From the NCBI GenBank assembly GCA_020850755.1, contig JADZEB010000058.1, positions 1 to 62,365 on the forward strand: DNA of 62,365 bases, in the 5' to 3' direction. This DNA comes from Alphaproteobacteria bacterium. GTDB taxonomy: Bacteria > Pseudomonadota > Alphaproteobacteria > Acetobacterales > Acetobacteraceae. Within the stretch, counting starts at the first letter, position 1; each line of letters opens with the position of its first letter. The notes under the pieces are model-generated. The model was not told the origin of the DNA and ran no database searches. It saw only the letters and a list, made by a program, of their open reading frames with translations. A program made the position numbers and the translations under genes. Positions 1 to 14,118 of this stretch are shown here, piece after piece.

Positions 1-1440
<1,440 letters not shown>

Positions 1441-1501
1441 TATCGGCTCCGGGCGCGCGGTCTTTACCGCGATGCAACCGTTTCCGTGTTTCCTGCCCTC
1501 C

Positions 1502-1807
1502 ATGCGGATCATGAGCGGCAATGGCGGGGTCGAGATCTACATCTACGAGGCTGGCGACCTCGTGCGCCTGTGCCGCGACGAGGACGGGCCGGTGAAGACC
1601 GCCTTCGCCGGCGATTGGGGCCGCGTGACCAAGGTGCACGCGGATGGCTCGCTCGACATCAAGTTCGCGGGCTACAGCCGCGCCAAGGATGCCGCGCTGC
1701 TGCGCGCGCTCGGCGTCCCGCGCAGCCGGATCGAGCCCTGCGACGAGCAGGGGCGTCCGCGCAGCCGTGGCAAGGCGGTGGTCTGGGACACGCGCAAGGC
1801 CTGGTGA
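1502..1807 (+). CDS. Small hypothetical protein
   Basis: A product of about 101 residues that I do not recognise. The first half looks like a small beta-barrel (alternating hydrophobics in VEIYIYEAGDLVRL and GDWGRVTKVHADGSLDIKF, reminiscent of SH3- or KOW-like folds). The tail is basic and rich in Arg. In-frame ATGs occur at 1472, 1502 and 1511, none with a strong Shine-Dalgarno; 1502 was chosen because the protein-like sequence begins near there. It sits 61 bases after pyrG on the same strand and could be cotranscribed. There is no signal peptide or membrane segment. Function unknown; whether it is a gene at all is moderately certain. Confidence 0.55.
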   Translation: MRIMSGNGGVEIYIYEAGDLVRLCRDEDGPVKTAFAGDWGRVTKVHADGSLDIKFAGYSRAKDAALLRALGVPRSRIEPCDEQGRPRSRGKAVVWDTRKAW

Positions 1808-1817
1808 CGGGCCGGTT

Positions 1818-4193
<2,376 letters not shown>

Positions 4194-4352
4194 GCGCCAC
4201 GCGGGCCGTACCTTTGCGCCTCCGGAATCACTGGCGGATCCGTGGTTTCGGCTGGACACTTCGCGCGCCATCTGATTCCCTGCGCGGCGCTTCGGGGTGA
4301 TGTGTCGGGGGCGTTGACGTTGGACGAGGATGGGACCGCCGATCGTGGCGGG

Positions 4353-4676
4353 GTGGTTGCCTGGATCGGCCGACGCTTGCGTGCCATCGCGCTGCCGGCG
4401 CTGTTCCTGGCCTGCTGCGGCTATTTCGTCTGGCACGCCATCCATGGCGAGCGCGGGCTGATCGCCGACGAGGAGCGCATGGCGCAGCTTGCCGAGGCGC
4501 GGGAGGAGCGTGACCGCGTCGGCCGCGAGCTGGCGGCCATGGAGCGCCGCGTCGAGGGGCTGCGCGGTGAGCAGCTTGACCGCGACCAGCTCGACGAGCG
4601 CGCCCGCCAATTGCTGAACATGCTCGGCCGCGACGAGATCGTGGTGCCGTACGGGCCGGATCGCCGCCTGTTCTGA
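4353..4676 (+). CDS. ftsB: Septum formation initiator, FtsB/DivIC family
   Basis: Small bitopic division protein expected to bridge FtsL and FtsQ at the septum. One N-terminal membrane helix (ALPALFLACCGYFVWHAI) is followed by a coiled coil rich in Glu, Arg and Leu (about residues 40-85) and the family-typical short tail with RARQLLNMLGRDEIVVPYG. The GTG at 4353 gives 107 residues, the normal family length. A GTG at 4242 would add 37 residues of non-conserved sequence, and neither has a clear Shine-Dalgarno. It lies between eno and the PDH operon, its usual place in alphaproteobacteria. The start is uncertain; the family is well supported. Confidence 0.82.
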   Translation: MVAWIGRRLRAIALPALFLACCGYFVWHAIHGERGLIADEERMAQLAEAREERDRVGRELAAMERRVEGLRGEQLDRDQLDERARQLLNMLGRDEIVVPYGPDRRLF

Positions 4677-5001
4677 AGCGGCGGCCAAGGCTTCTGGCGG
4701 CGGCTTCTCCGGCCTCGCCGCGCCCGCCGGCGATACCGGCGGCTTCGTCATCCGCTTCCCGGGGCCGAGCCCCTGCCGCGGTCTCGCCCGAAGGCCTGGC
4801 GAGGCCGCTTTCAGGGCGCTGAGGGCGGTGCCGGATAACCTGCTGCAAGCGCGAAAAGGCCGCGTTCACGACTTAACCGCAATTCGGTTAATTCGACTAT
4901 TGCATTGCAGCATCAAGGCTTTCGCGCCCCATCGCGTGCTTGCACGGCGCGACCGGGCCGCTTAGATCGGCCTCGCTGAGCTCGCCAAGGAGGATCACGG
5001 C
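4677..5001. other. Intergenic region before the PDH operon
   Basis: No coding sequence seen. The left part has a GC-rich hairpin (CCGCCGG at 4724-4730, CCGGCGG at 4736-4742, loop CGATA) without a T-run, so it is at best a weak ftsB terminator. The right part is unusually AT-rich for this chromosome and holds the palindrome and candidate promoter listed separately, then the Shine-Dalgarno AAGGAGG at 4988-4994. Confidence 0.5.
4865..4893 (+). promoter_or_regulatory. Candidate promoter and inverted repeat upstream of pdhA
   Basis: TTCACG and TTAATT are 17 bases apart. Overlapping them is a perfect 7-base inverted repeat, TTAACCG (4873-4879) and CGGTTAA (4885-4891), separated by CAATT. An AT-rich palindrome lying over a -10 box in otherwise GC-rich DNA is what a repressor operator would look like. 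The regulator is unknown. Confidence 0.4.
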
Positions 5002-6015
5002 ATGGCCGAGGCTGCCACCCGGAAGCCGCGTGGGAAGGGGGCCGCGCCGCCCGCCATTGCCCGCGACCAGTTGCTGCGCGCCTATCGCGACATGCTGCTG
5101 ATCCGCCGCTTCGAGGAGAAGGCAGGCCAGCTCTACGGCATGGGCCTGATCGGCGGCTTCTGCCACCTCTACATCGGCCAGGAAGCGGTGGTGGTCGGGC
5201 TGCAGCTCTGCCTGAAGCCAGGCGACCAGGTCATCACCTCCTACCGCGACCACGGGCACATGCTGGCCACCGGCATGGAGGCGCGCGGCGTCATGGCGGA
5301 GCTGACCGGGCGCATCGGCGGCTACTCCAAGGGCAAGGGCGGCTCGATGCACATGTTCTCGCGCGAGAAGAACTTCTTCGGCGGGCATGGCATCGTCGGC
5401 GCGCAGGTGCCGATCGGCGCGGGGCTGGCCTTCGCCAACCGCTACAACGGCACCGACCGCGTCTCGCTCACCTATTTCGGCGAGGGCGCGTCGAACCAGG
5501 GCCAGGTCTATGAGAGCTTCAACCTTGCCGCGCTCTGGAAGCTGCCGGTGATCTTCATCATCGAGAACAACAAGTACGGCATGGGCCCAAGCCCGGAGCG
5601 CGCATCCGCCTCGCGCGACTTGTCCAAGAACGGCGCCGCCTGGGGCATCCCCGGCACGCAGGTGGACGGCATGGACGTGACCGCCGTCAAGGCCGCCGGC
5701 GACGAGGCCGTGGCCTATGTCCGCGCCGGCAAGGGGCCCTATATCCTGGAGATGAAGACCTACCGCTATCGCGGCCACTCCATGTCCGATCCGGCCAAGT
5801 ACCGCACCAAGGAAGAGGTGCAGAAGATGCGCACGGAGAAGGACCCGATCGAGAATGCGCGCAAGCTTCTGATCGACGATGGCGTGGACGAGCCGACGCT
5901 GAAGGCGATCGACAACGAGGTGAAGGCGATCGTGCAGGATTCGGCCGACTTCGCGCAGACCAGCCCCGAGCCCGATCCGTCCGAACTCTGGACCGACGTG
6001 CTGCACGAGGCGTGA
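5002..6015 (+). CDS. pdhA: Pyruvate dehydrogenase E1 component, alpha subunit
   Basis: Thiamine-diphosphate-dependent alpha chain of the alpha2beta2 pyruvate dehydrogenase; with PdhB it decarboxylates pyruvate and acetylates the lipoyl groups of E2. The product is 337 residues. Family signatures include [20 protein letters not shown], the ThDP motif from [15 protein letters not shown] to [10 protein letters not shown], and the phosphorylation-loop-like [13 protein letters not shown]. The start has AAGGAGG 7 bases upstream. First gene of a pdhA-pdhB-pdhC-lpd-lipA cluster, with 73 bases to pdhB. Well supported. Confidence 0.97.
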   Translation: MAEAATRKPRGKGAAPPAIARDQLLRAYRDMLLIRRFEEKAGQLYGMGLIGGFCHLYIGQEAVVVGLQLCLKPGDQVITSYRDHGHMLATGMEARGVMAELTGRIGGYSKGKGGSMHMFSREKNFFGGHGIVGAQVPIGAGLAFANRYNGTDRVSLTYFGEGASNQGQVYESFNLAALWKLPVIFIIENNKYGMGPSPERASASRDLSKNGAAWGIPGTQVDGMDVTAVKAAGDEAVAYVRAGKGPYILEMKTYRYRGHSMSDPAKYRTKEEVQKMRTEKDPIENARKLLIDDGVDEPTLKAIDNEVKAIVQDSADFAQTSPEPDPSELWTDVLHEA

Positions 6016-6088
6016 CTTCCCGCACGCGGCCGCGGACACGCGGCGCGCAGCCTTTCCTACCCTTCCGATCCGCCGAAGGTTCCCCCTC

Positions 6089-7456
<1,368 letters not shown>

Positions 7457-7511
7457 GGCGCGGCGCGCCGTCACGAGAACGCCTAACCACCCGATAGATG
7501 GACCGAGCGAC

Positions 7512-8864
7512 ATGGCGACGAACATCCTGATGCCGGCTCTTTCGCCCACCATGACCGAGGGCAATCTCGCCAAGTGGGTCAAGAAGGAGGGCGATCGGGT
7601 GAAGGCCGGCGACGTGCTGGCCGAGATCGAGACCGACAAGGCGACCATGGAGGTCGAGGCCGTGGACGAGGGCATCCTGGCCCGGATCCTGGTGCCGGCC
7701 GGCACGCAGGGGGTGAAGGTGAACGCGCCGATCGCGGTGCTGGCCGACGAGGGCGAGGAAGTCTCGGCTGCCGCCGCGCCGGCCGCCGCGCCCGCGCCGA
7801 AGCCGGCGGCACCGGCCGCAGCCCCGGCGGCTCCTGCCCCGGCGGCTCCTGCCCCCGCCGCGGTTCCGGCTACGACCTCCGCACCAGCGCCCGCTGCCGC
7901 TTCGGCCGCGTCCGGTGATCGCGTCATCGCCAGCCCGCTCGCCCGCCGCATGGCCGAGCAGGCCGGGCTTGATCTGCGCACGGTGCGCGGCTCCGGCCCG
8001 AACGGGCGGATCGTGCGCGCCGATGTGGAGGCCGCGCTCGGCAAGGGCGCCCCGCGCGCCGCCGCCACGCCGGCCGCCGCCGCTGCGGCGCCCGCGCCGG
8101 TTGCCGCGCCGGTTGCCGCTCCCGTGGCCGCCGCCGTCCCCGCTGCCGCCGGCGCACCCGCCGCGCCGCACGAGGTGCAGGCGCTTTCCACCATGCGCAA
8201 GGTCATTGCCCGCCGCCTGTCCGAGAGCAAGGCGAGCATCCCGCACTTCTACCTGGTGGTGGATATCGAACTCGACGCGCTGCTCAAGCTGCGTGCCGAG
8301 CTGAACGCGAAAAGCCCGGCCGAGGGCAAGCCCGGCGCCTACAAGGTCTCGGTCAATGATTTCATCATCAAGGCCTCGGCCATGGCGCTGCGCAAGGTGC
8401 CGGCGGCCAATGCCTCCTTCGGCGGCGATGTCGTCTACCAGTATGCCGATGTGGACGTGTCCGTTGCCGTTGCCACGCCGGGCGGGCTGATCACGCCGAT
8501 CGTGCGCAAGGCCGACCAGAAGGGGCTTGCCACCATCTCGAACGAGATGAAGGACCTTGCCGCACGGGCGCGGGCGGGCAAGCTCAAGCCCGAGGAGTTC
8601 CAGGGCGGCGGCTTCTCGATCTCCAATCTCGGCATGTTCGGGGTGAAGGAGTTCTACGCCATCATCAACCCGCCGCAGGCGGCGATCCTGTCGGTGGGCG
8701 CGGGCGAGCAGCGCCCGGTGGTGAAGGGTGGGGCGCTGGCCATCGCCACCGTCATGACCTGCGGGCTCTCGGTCGATCACCGCGTCGTCGATGGCGCGAT
8801 CGGCGCGGAATGGATGGCCGCCTTCAAGGGCTTCATCGAGGACCCGCTCAGCCTGCTGCTCTAG
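7512..8864 (+). CDS. pdhC: Dihydrolipoamide acetyltransferase, PDH E2
   Basis: E2 core of pyruvate dehydrogenase; carries acetyl groups on lipoyl-Lys and transfers them to CoA. The 450 residues run: lipoyl domain (about 1-78, [13 protein letters not shown]), Ala/Pro linker, peripheral subunit-binding domain (SPLARRMAEQAGLDLRTVRG), a second Ala/Pro/Val linker, and the catalytic chloramphenicol-acetyltransferase-like domain ending with DHRVVDG, which holds the catalytic His. The lipoyl domain is nearly identical to that of PdhB, suggesting duplication. The first linker contains a perfect DNA tandem repeat. The frame is open upstream, but the ATG at 7512 matches the family start. Confidence 0.97.
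   Translation: MATNILMPALSPTMTEGNLAKWVKKEGDRVKAGDVLAEIETDKATMEVEAVDEGILARILVPAGTQGVKVNAPIAVLADEGEEVSAAAAPAAAPAPKPAAPAAAPAAPAPAAPAPAAVPATTSAPAPAAASAASGDRVIASPLARRMAEQAGLDLRTVRGSGPNGRIVRADVEAALGKGAPRAAATPAAAAAAPAPVAAPVAAPVAAAVPAAAGAPAAPHEVQALSTMRKVIARRLSESKASIPHFYLVVDIELDALLKLRAELNAKSPAEGKPGAYKVSVNDFIIKASAMALRKVPAANASFGGDVVYQYADVDVSVAVATPGGLITPIVRKADQKGLATISNEMKDLAARARAGKLKPEEFQGGGFSISNLGMFGVKEFYAIINPPQAAILSVGAGEQRPVVKGGALAIATVMTCGLSVDHRVVDGAIGAEWMAAFKGFIEDPLSLLL
7821..7850. repeat. 15-bp perfect tandem duplication in the E2 linker
   Basis: The unit GCCCCGGCGGCTCCT occurs twice back to back and encodes Ala-Pro-Ala-Ala-Pro steps of the flexible linker. A third, diverged copy follows. Such repeats let linker length drift without breaking the frame. 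Confidence 0.85.
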
Positions 8865-8919
8865 GCGGCGCGCCGCGCGCGCCTCGCTCGTTCCGGAACC
8901 TGCTGACAGGAGGCCCGCA

Positions 8920-10323
8920 ATGGCCGAGAACGCCTTCGACCTGGTCGTGGTGGGCGGTGGCCCGGGTGGCTACGTAGCCGCCATCCGCGCGGCCCAGCTC
9001 GGCCTCAAGACCGCGCTGGTCGAGCGCGAGCATCTGGGCGGCATCTGCCTCAACTGGGGCTGCATCCCGACCAAGGCGCTGTTGCGCAACAGCGAGATCA
9101 ACCACCTGCTGCACAATCTCGATGCGTTCGGCTTCACGGCGAAGGAGATCAGTTTCGACCTTGCCAAGGTGGTGAAGCGCAGCCGCGCCGTTGCCGCCCA
9201 GCTCTCGGGCGGGGTGAAGCACCTGTTGCGCAAGAACAAGGTCGCGGTGTTCGACGGCGCCGGCAAGCTCGCCGGCCGGAACACGGTTGCGGTCGCCGGC
9301 AAGGACGGCAAGGAGGCCGCGCGCCTCTCCGCCCCGCACATCATCCTGGCCACCGGCGCGCGCGCCCGCTCCCTGCCGGGGCTCGAGCCCGACGGCAAGC
9401 TGGTCTGGACCTACAAGGAGGCGATGGTGCCGCCTGCGATGCCGAAAAGCCTGCTGGTGATCGGCTCGGGCGCGATCGGCATCGAGTTCGCCTCCTTCTA
9501 CAGCAACATGGGCGCGGCCGTGACCGTGGTCGAGGTGATGGACCGCGTGCTGCCGGTCGAGGACGAGGAGATCTCCGCCTTCGCCCGGAAGGCGTTCGAG
9601 AAGCAGGGCATGAAGATCATCACCTCGGCGACGGTCAAGGCGCTGAAGAAGGGCGCCGACAACGTGACCGCCACGGTGGAGCAGGGCGGCAAGACGCAGG
9701 AGATCACGGTCGATCGCGTCATTCTTGCCGTCGGCATCGTCGGCAATGTCGAGGGGATCGGCCTCGAAGGCACCAAGGTGCGGGTCGAGAAGACGCATGT
9801 CATCACCGATGGCTATGGCCGCACCGACGAGCCGGGCGTCTATGCCATCGGCGATCTCACCGGCCCGCCCTGGCTTGCGCACAAGGCCAGCCACGAGGGC
9901 GTGGTGTGCGTCGAGAAGATCGCCGGCGTGAAGGGGGTCCATCCGCTCGATACCGGCAACATCCCCGGCTGCACCTATTGCCACCCGCAGGTGGCGTCCG
10001 TGGGCCTGACCGAGAAGGCGGCCAAGGCCAAGGGCCACGAGGTGCGGGTGGGCCGCTTCCCCTTCATCGGCAACGGCAAGGCGATCGCGCTGGGCGAGCC
10101 CGAGGGGCTGGTCAAGACCGTGTTCGACGCCAGGACCGGCGAACTGCTCGGCGCGCACATGATCGGCGCCGAGGTTACCGAGATGATCCAGGGCTATACG
10201 CTGGCGCGCACGCTGGAAGCGACCGAGGCGGAGCTGATGCACACGGTCTTTCCGCACCCGACCATCTCGGAAACCATGCACGAGGCGGTGCTGGCGGCAT
10301 ATGGGCGCGCGATCCATATTTAG
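8920..10323 (+). CDS. lpd: Dihydrolipoamide dehydrogenase (E3)
   Basis: FAD-dependent disulfide oxidoreductase that reoxidises dihydrolipoyl groups and makes NADH. The 467 residues show the FAD-binding VVGGGPGGYVAAIRAAQLG, the redox disulfide in GGICLNWGCIPTK (Cys43 and Cys48), the NAD-binding VIGSGAIGIEFASFYSNMG, the second FAD motif GVYAIGDLTGPPWLAHKASH, and the catalytic C-terminal HPHPTIS-like segment (HTVFPHPTISET). AGGAGG lies 7 bases before the ATG. It follows pdhC directly and is therefore likely the PDH-specific E3. Confidence 0.97.
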   Translation: MAENAFDLVVVGGGPGGYVAAIRAAQLGLKTALVEREHLGGICLNWGCIPTKALLRNSEINHLLHNLDAFGFTAKEISFDLAKVVKRSRAVAAQLSGGVKHLLRKNKVAVFDGAGKLAGRNTVAVAGKDGKEAARLSAPHIILATGARARSLPGLEPDGKLVWTYKEAMVPPAMPKSLLVIGSGAIGIEFASFYSNMGAAVTVVEVMDRVLPVEDEEISAFARKAFEKQGMKIITSATVKALKKGADNVTATVEQGGKTQEITVDRVILAVGIVGNVEGIGLEGTKVRVEKTHVITDGYGRTDEPGVYAIGDLTGPPWLAHKASHEGVVCVEKIAGVKGVHPLDTGNIPGCTYCHPQVASVGLTEKAAKAKGHEVRVGRFPFIGNGKAIALGEPEGLVKTVFDARTGELLGAHMIGAEVTEMIQGYTLARTLEATEAELMHTVFPHPTISETMHEAVLAAYGRAIHI

Positions 10324-10404
10324 CTCCGGGCCGACCGGGACGCATGGCAGGGGCAGCGCGATTATTCTTGCGGTCCCCGCCCGCGCCGCCATATCGAGGG
10401 GGCC

Positions 10405-11454
10405 ATGGCGACACGAATCCTGATCGATCACCGCAACGGCGGCGCGCATGTGAGCGTGGGCGGGCAACCCGCGCCCGCGGCGGCCGAAGCCGTGCCCGCA
10501 GCCGCGCCGCGCCACCCGGAAAAGGCGCACCGGCCCGACAACCCGATCAAGCGCAAGCCGGACTGGATCCGCGTGCGCGCCCCGGTCAGCCGCGAGTATG
10601 CCGTGACGCGCGATCTGATGCGCCGGCAGAAGCTGCACACGGTGTGCGAGGAAGCTGCCTGCCCGAACATCGGCGAGTGCTGGAGCCAGCGCCACGCCAC
10701 CGTGATGATCATGGGCGACACCTGCACCCGCGCCTGCGCCTTCTGCAACGTGAAAACCGGCATGCCCGGCGCGCTCGACGAGAGCGAGCCCGACAATCTC
10801 GCGGCGGCGGTGGGCGAGATGGGGCTCAACCATGTCGTCGTCACCTCGGTCGATCGCGACGACCTGCCCGATGGCGGGGCGGCGCATTTCGCCCGCTGCA
10901 TCCGCCGCATCCGCGACGCCGCGCCGGCCACCACGATCGAGGTGCTGACGCCCGATTTCCTGCGCAAGGATGGCGCGATCGAACTGGTGGCCGCCGCGCG
11001 CCCGGACGTGTTCAACCATAATCTCGAGACCGTGCCGCGCCTCTATCCCACCATCCGGCCCGGCGCGCGCTATTTCCATTCGCTGCGCCTGCTCGATACG
11101 GTCAAGCGGCTCGATCCCACCATCTTCACCAAGTCCGGCCTGATGGTGGGCCTGGGCGAGACGCGCCAGGAAATCCTTCAGGTGATGGACGATCTGCGCT
11201 CGGCCGATGTCGATTTCATCACCATCGGGCAGTATCTCCAGCCGACCGTGAAGCACGCGCCGGTGGACCGCTTCGTGCCGCCCCCCGAGTTCGAGGAGTA
11301 TGCGGCGCTGGCCCGTGCCAAGGGCTTCCTGATGGTCGCCTCCTCGCCGCTGACGCGCAGTTCCTACCATGCCGACCGCGACTTCGCCGCGATGCGGGAG
11401 GCACGCAACGCCCGGCTGGCCGCGCGCCCGGCCGAATCCGGCGCTACCGGCTGA
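10405..11454 (+). CDS. lipA: Lipoyl synthase
   Basis: Radical SAM enzyme that inserts two sulfurs into protein-bound octanoate. The auxiliary-cluster cysteines are in [13 protein letters not shown] (Cys81, 86, 92) and the radical-SAM cluster in [10 protein letters not shown] (Cys107, 111, 114); the conserved SSYHADRDF-like C-terminus is present. The product is 349 residues with about 40 extra residues at the N-terminus, Ala- and Pro-rich and probably disordered. Placement right after the PDH genes links lipoate supply to the complex with four lipoyl-carrying or lipoyl-using subunits. Well supported. Confidence 0.97.
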   Translation: MATRILIDHRNGGAHVSVGGQPAPAAAEAVPAAAPRHPEKAHRPDNPIKRKPDWIRVRAPVSREYAVTRDLMRRQKLHTVCEEAACPNIGECWSQRHATVMIMGDTCTRACAFCNVKTGMPGALDESEPDNLAAAVGEMGLNHVVVTSVDRDDLPDGGAAHFARCIRRIRDAAPATTIEVLTPDFLRKDGAIELVAAARPDVFNHNLETVPRLYPTIRPGARYFHSLRLLDTVKRLDPTIFTKSGLMVGLGETRQEILQVMDDLRSADVDFITIGQYLQPTVKHAPVDRFVPPPEFEEYAALARAKGFLMVASSPLTRSSYHADRDFAAMREARNARLAARPAESGATG

Positions 11455-11475
11455 ACCGCGCGAAGGCGCCGCGCC

Positions 11476-12015
11476 ATGCCCACCCATGCCGAGCAGCGCT
11501 TCGTGCCCTACCGGCCCGACCAGATGTTCGATCTGGTCGCCGATGTCGGACGCTACCCGGAATTCCTGCCCTGGTGCGCCGCAGCACGGATCAAGGAGCG
11601 TGGCGAGAACACGTTGGTGGCCGATCTGGTGATCGGCTTCAAGGTGTTCCGCGAGACCTTCACGAGCTTCGTCACGCTGGAACGCCCCGACCTGATCCAT
11701 GTCCGCTACGCCGAGGGGCCGTTCCGCTACCTCAACAACCACTGGAAGTTCATCCCGGCCGAGCGCGGCTGCACGATCGATTTCTACGTCGATTTCGAGT
11801 TCCGCAGCCGCATCCTCCAGGCCGCGATCGGCCTTGTCTTCAACGAGGCGGTGCGGCTGATGGTCCGCTCCTTCGAGCGCCGCGCGACCAAGGTCTATGG
11901 CGTGCCCGCCTCTGGACCGGGTGGGGAACCGGCCCCGCCCGCGCCCGGCGCCGAGCCCACCGGGCGGAACGGCGGGCCAATCTCCGGGCTGCCGCGCCCC
12001 TCGGCGGCCTGCTAG
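11476..12015 (+). CDS. Coq10/RatA-family START-domain protein (polyketide cyclase-like)
   Basis: A 179-residue START/Bet v 1-like protein. The opening RFVPYRPDQMFDLVADVGRYPEFLPWC and the central FTSFVTLERPDLIHVRYAEGPFRYLNNHW are diagnostic of the family that includes yeast Coq10 (a ubiquinone chaperone) and E. coli RatA. In alphaproteobacteria a ubiquinone-binding role is the likelier reading, and its site next to lipA is recurrent there. The last 40 residues are Pro/Gly-rich and not part of the domain. It starts 21 bases after lipA, so it is probably the last gene of the PDH operon. Confidence 0.9.
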   Translation: MPTHAEQRFVPYRPDQMFDLVADVGRYPEFLPWCAAARIKERGENTLVADLVIGFKVFRETFTSFVTLERPDLIHVRYAEGPFRYLNNHWKFIPAERGCTIDFYVDFEFRSRILQAAIGLVFNEAVRLMVRSFERRATKVYGVPASGPGGEPAPPAPGAEPTGRNGGPISGLPRPSAAC

Positions 12016-12059
12016 CCTTTCCCGCGCCGGCCCTTCCGCCGGCGCCGGAGGGCCTGGCC

Positions 12060-13094
12060 GTGGTTCCGCTTCGCATCGACCTCTATTCCGACACCCAGAC
12101 GCGCCCCACGCCCGCGATGCGCGCGGCGATGGCCGAGGCGCCCGTGGGCGACGAGCAGCATGGCGAGGACCCGTCGGTGAATGCGCTCATCGCGCGCATG
12201 TGCGCGCTCACCGGCAAGGAGGCGGCGGTCTTCCTGCCCTCGGGCACCATGTGCAACGAGATCGCGCTCCTGGTCCATTGCCGCCCCGGCGACGAGGTGC
12301 TGGCCGACCGATCGAGCCACATCATCCACTATGAAGGCGGCGCGCCGGGTGCGCTTGCCGGGGTGATGGTCCAGCCGCTCGATGGCGTGCGCGGCGTGTT
12401 CGAGGCCGCACAGGTCAAGGCCGCGATCCGCCCCGACAGCCGCTATTTTCCGCGCACGCGCCTGCTTGCGGTGGAGCAGACCGCCAATCTCGGCGGCGGC
12501 ACGGTCTGGCCGCTGGCGACGCTGCAGGCGGTCGCGGCGGCGGCCCGGGCGGCGGGGCTGGCGACGCACATGGACGGAGCCCGCCTGATGAACGCGGTGG
12601 TGAAGTCGGGCACGCCCGCCGACGATTTCGCCGCACCCTTCGATACGGTCTGGATCGACTTCACCAAGGGGCTCGGCGCGCCGCTCGGCGCCGTGTTGTG
12701 CGGCTCGGCCGCGCTGATCGAGCAGGCGTGGCGCTGGAAGCAGCGGCTCGGCGGCGCGCTGCGCCAGGCCGGCATGTGTGCGGCCGGCTGCCTTTTCGCG
12801 CTCGATCACCATGTCGCGCGCCTGGCCGAGGATCACGCCAACGCAGCCGCCCTGGCCGCCGGGATCGCGCGCCTGGCCGGCGTGACGGTCGAGCCGCAGG
12901 AGACGAACCTGGTGTTCTTCGATGTCGCCGGCACGGGCCGGGGCGCACAGGCGGTCGCCGATGCCGCGCGCGCCGAGGGCCTGCGCCTGACCGTGATGGG
13001 CGAGACGCGCATGCGCGCCTGCACACACCTGGACGTGACGGCGGCGATGATCCCCGAGGCGCTGGCGATACTGGGCCGCGCGGTGCGCGCCTAA
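12060..13094 (+). CDS. Low-specificity threonine aldolase / beta-eliminating lyase family
   Basis: PLP-dependent fold-type I enzyme expected to split threonine or allo-threonine into glycine and acetaldehyde. The 344 residues begin IDLYSDTQTRPTPAMR, with EDPSVNALIARMCALTGKEAAVFLPSG written here as two adjoining motifs (EDPSVNAL, GKEAAVFLPSGTM). The PLP Lys is Lys203 in WIDFTKGLGAPLG, and the ring-contacting His-Met-Asp-Gly-Ala-Arg follows the family pattern. The GTG start has GGAGGG 7 bases upstream; longer in-frame starts would overlap the preceding gene. It converges on cinA, and the two stop codons overlap. Confidence 0.88.
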   Translation: MVPLRIDLYSDTQTRPTPAMRAAMAEAPVGDEQHGEDPSVNALIARMCALTGKEAAVFLPSGTMCNEIALLVHCRPGDEVLADRSSHIIHYEGGAPGALAGVMVQPLDGVRGVFEAAQVKAAIRPDSRYFPRTRLLAVEQTANLGGGTVWPLATLQAVAAAARAAGLATHMDGARLMNAVVKSGTPADDFAAPFDTVWIDFTKGLGAPLGAVLCGSAALIEQAWRWKQRLGGALRQAGMCAAGCLFALDHHVARLAEDHANAAALAAGIARLAGVTVEPQETNLVFFDVAGTGRGAQAVADAARAEGLRLTVMGETRMRACTHLDVTAAMIPEALAILGRAVRA

Positions 13095-13597
13095 CCTGCC
13101 TCGGCCACGCGGCGGATCAGGGCGAAGGCCTCGGCAACCGTCGCCGCGCGCACGGCGGCACGGTCGCCCGGAAAGACGTGGCGCACATGCAGGACTGGCC
13201 CATCCGCCCGCGCGGCGGCGAGGTGGACAAGGCCGACGGGCTTCTCAGCCGTGCCGCCGGTGGGCCCGGCCACACCGGTGACCGCCACCGCGACCTGGGC
13301 GCGGCTTCTCGCCAGCGCCCCCTGCACCATCGCGCGCGCCGCTGGCTCGCTCACCGCCCCGTGGGCGGCGAGCAGATCGGCCGGCACGCCGAGGATCTCG
13401 GTCTTCGAGGCGTTGGAATAGACGATGAAGCCACGCTCGACCACGTCGGAGCAGCCGGCGATGTCGGTCAGTGCCGCGGCGATCATGCCGCCGGTGCAGC
13501 TCTCGGCGGTGGCGAGCTTCAGCTTGCGCGCACGCAAGGCGGCGAGCAGGTCGGCTGCCTCCTGTTCACTCGGGTGCGGGGGCGGGTGGGCTACCAT
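13091..13597 (-). CDS. cinA: CinA C-terminal-domain protein (nicotinamide-nucleotide amidohydrolase)
   Basis: A single-domain protein of 168 residues equal to the C-terminal half of CinA (PncC type), expected to deamidate nicotinamide mononucleotide in pyridine-nucleotide recycling. Key signatures are LKLATAESCTGGMIAAALTD, ERGFIVYSNASKTEILGV, and VAVAVTGVAGPTGG. The N-terminal molybdopterin-binding-like domain of long CinA is absent, which is common. The ATG overlaps the end of pgpA by 7 bases, indicating translational coupling. Last gene of a five-gene minus-strand operon. Confidence 0.93.
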   Translation of the reverse strand: MVAHPPPHPSEQEAADLLAALRARKLKLATAESCTGGMIAAALTDIAGCSDVVERGFIVYSNASKTEILGVPADLLAAHGAVSEPAARAMVQGALARSRAQVAVAVTGVAGPTGGTAEKPVGLVHLAAARADGPVLHVRHVFPGDRAAVRAATVAEAFALIRRVAEAG

Positions 13598-14109
13598 GCG
13601 AGGGCTCCGGGCAGGACCAGGTGCAGCAGGAACAGCGCGGCGGCGGCAAGCCCGCCGGCAAGGATATCGTCGGCCATCACGCCCGCGGCGCCGGGGATGG
13701 TGCGATCGGCCCAGCATACCGGCCAGGGCTTGAGCACGTCGAAGATGCGGAAGGCAAGCACGCCCAGGAACCAGCCGGATAGCGTGACGGCGGGCAGGGC
13801 GGCAAGCGCCAGCCACTGGCCGGCCACCTCGTCGATCACGATCCAGCCCGGGTCCTTGTGGTCGTGCTCGCGTTCGCCGAGCAGGGGCGGGATCGCAAGC
13901 AGGCCGGCCACGCAGGCCAGTGCCGCACCGGCCAGCAGTGCCCAGCCGCCCCAGGCGCTGGCGACCGGCCAGGCCAGCAGCGCCGCCAGCACCGAGCCCC
14001 AGGTGCCGGGCGCGCCGGGCAGGAAGCCCGCGCCGCCGGCAGCCGCCACCCAGGCGGCGGCGCTGTCCGGGTGGGCGTTGCGGGGCTTGTCGGCGCTCGG
14101 CTCGGCCAT
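13591..14109 (-). CDS. pgpA: Phosphatidylglycerophosphatase A
   Basis: Inner-membrane phosphatase that converts phosphatidylglycerophosphate to phosphatidylglycerol. The product is 172 residues with three or four hydrophobic segments. Family signatures are GAGFLPGAPGTWGSV near the N-terminus, DPGWIVIDEVAGQWLAL in the middle (acidic active-site residues) and FRIFDVLKPWPV, then DDILAGG. The pair pgpA-cinA is a widespread proteobacterial arrangement. Cotranscribed with the upstream hydrolase (9-base gap) and overlapping cinA. Confidence 0.95.
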   Translation of the reverse strand: MAEPSADKPRNAHPDSAAAWVAAAGGAGFLPGAPGTWGSVLAALLAWPVASAWGGWALLAGAALACVAGLLAIPPLLGEREHDHKDPGWIVIDEVAGQWLALAALPAVTLSGWFLGVLAFRIFDVLKPWPVCWADRTIPGAAGVMADDILAGGLAAAALFLLHLVLPGALAW

Positions 14110-14118
14110 CGGTGCAGC

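Noticed and set aside
8848-11742. 964-codon minus-strand open frame opposite lpd and lipA
   Set aside because: Spans several well-supported genes on the other strand and has the low-complexity composition of an antisense frame.
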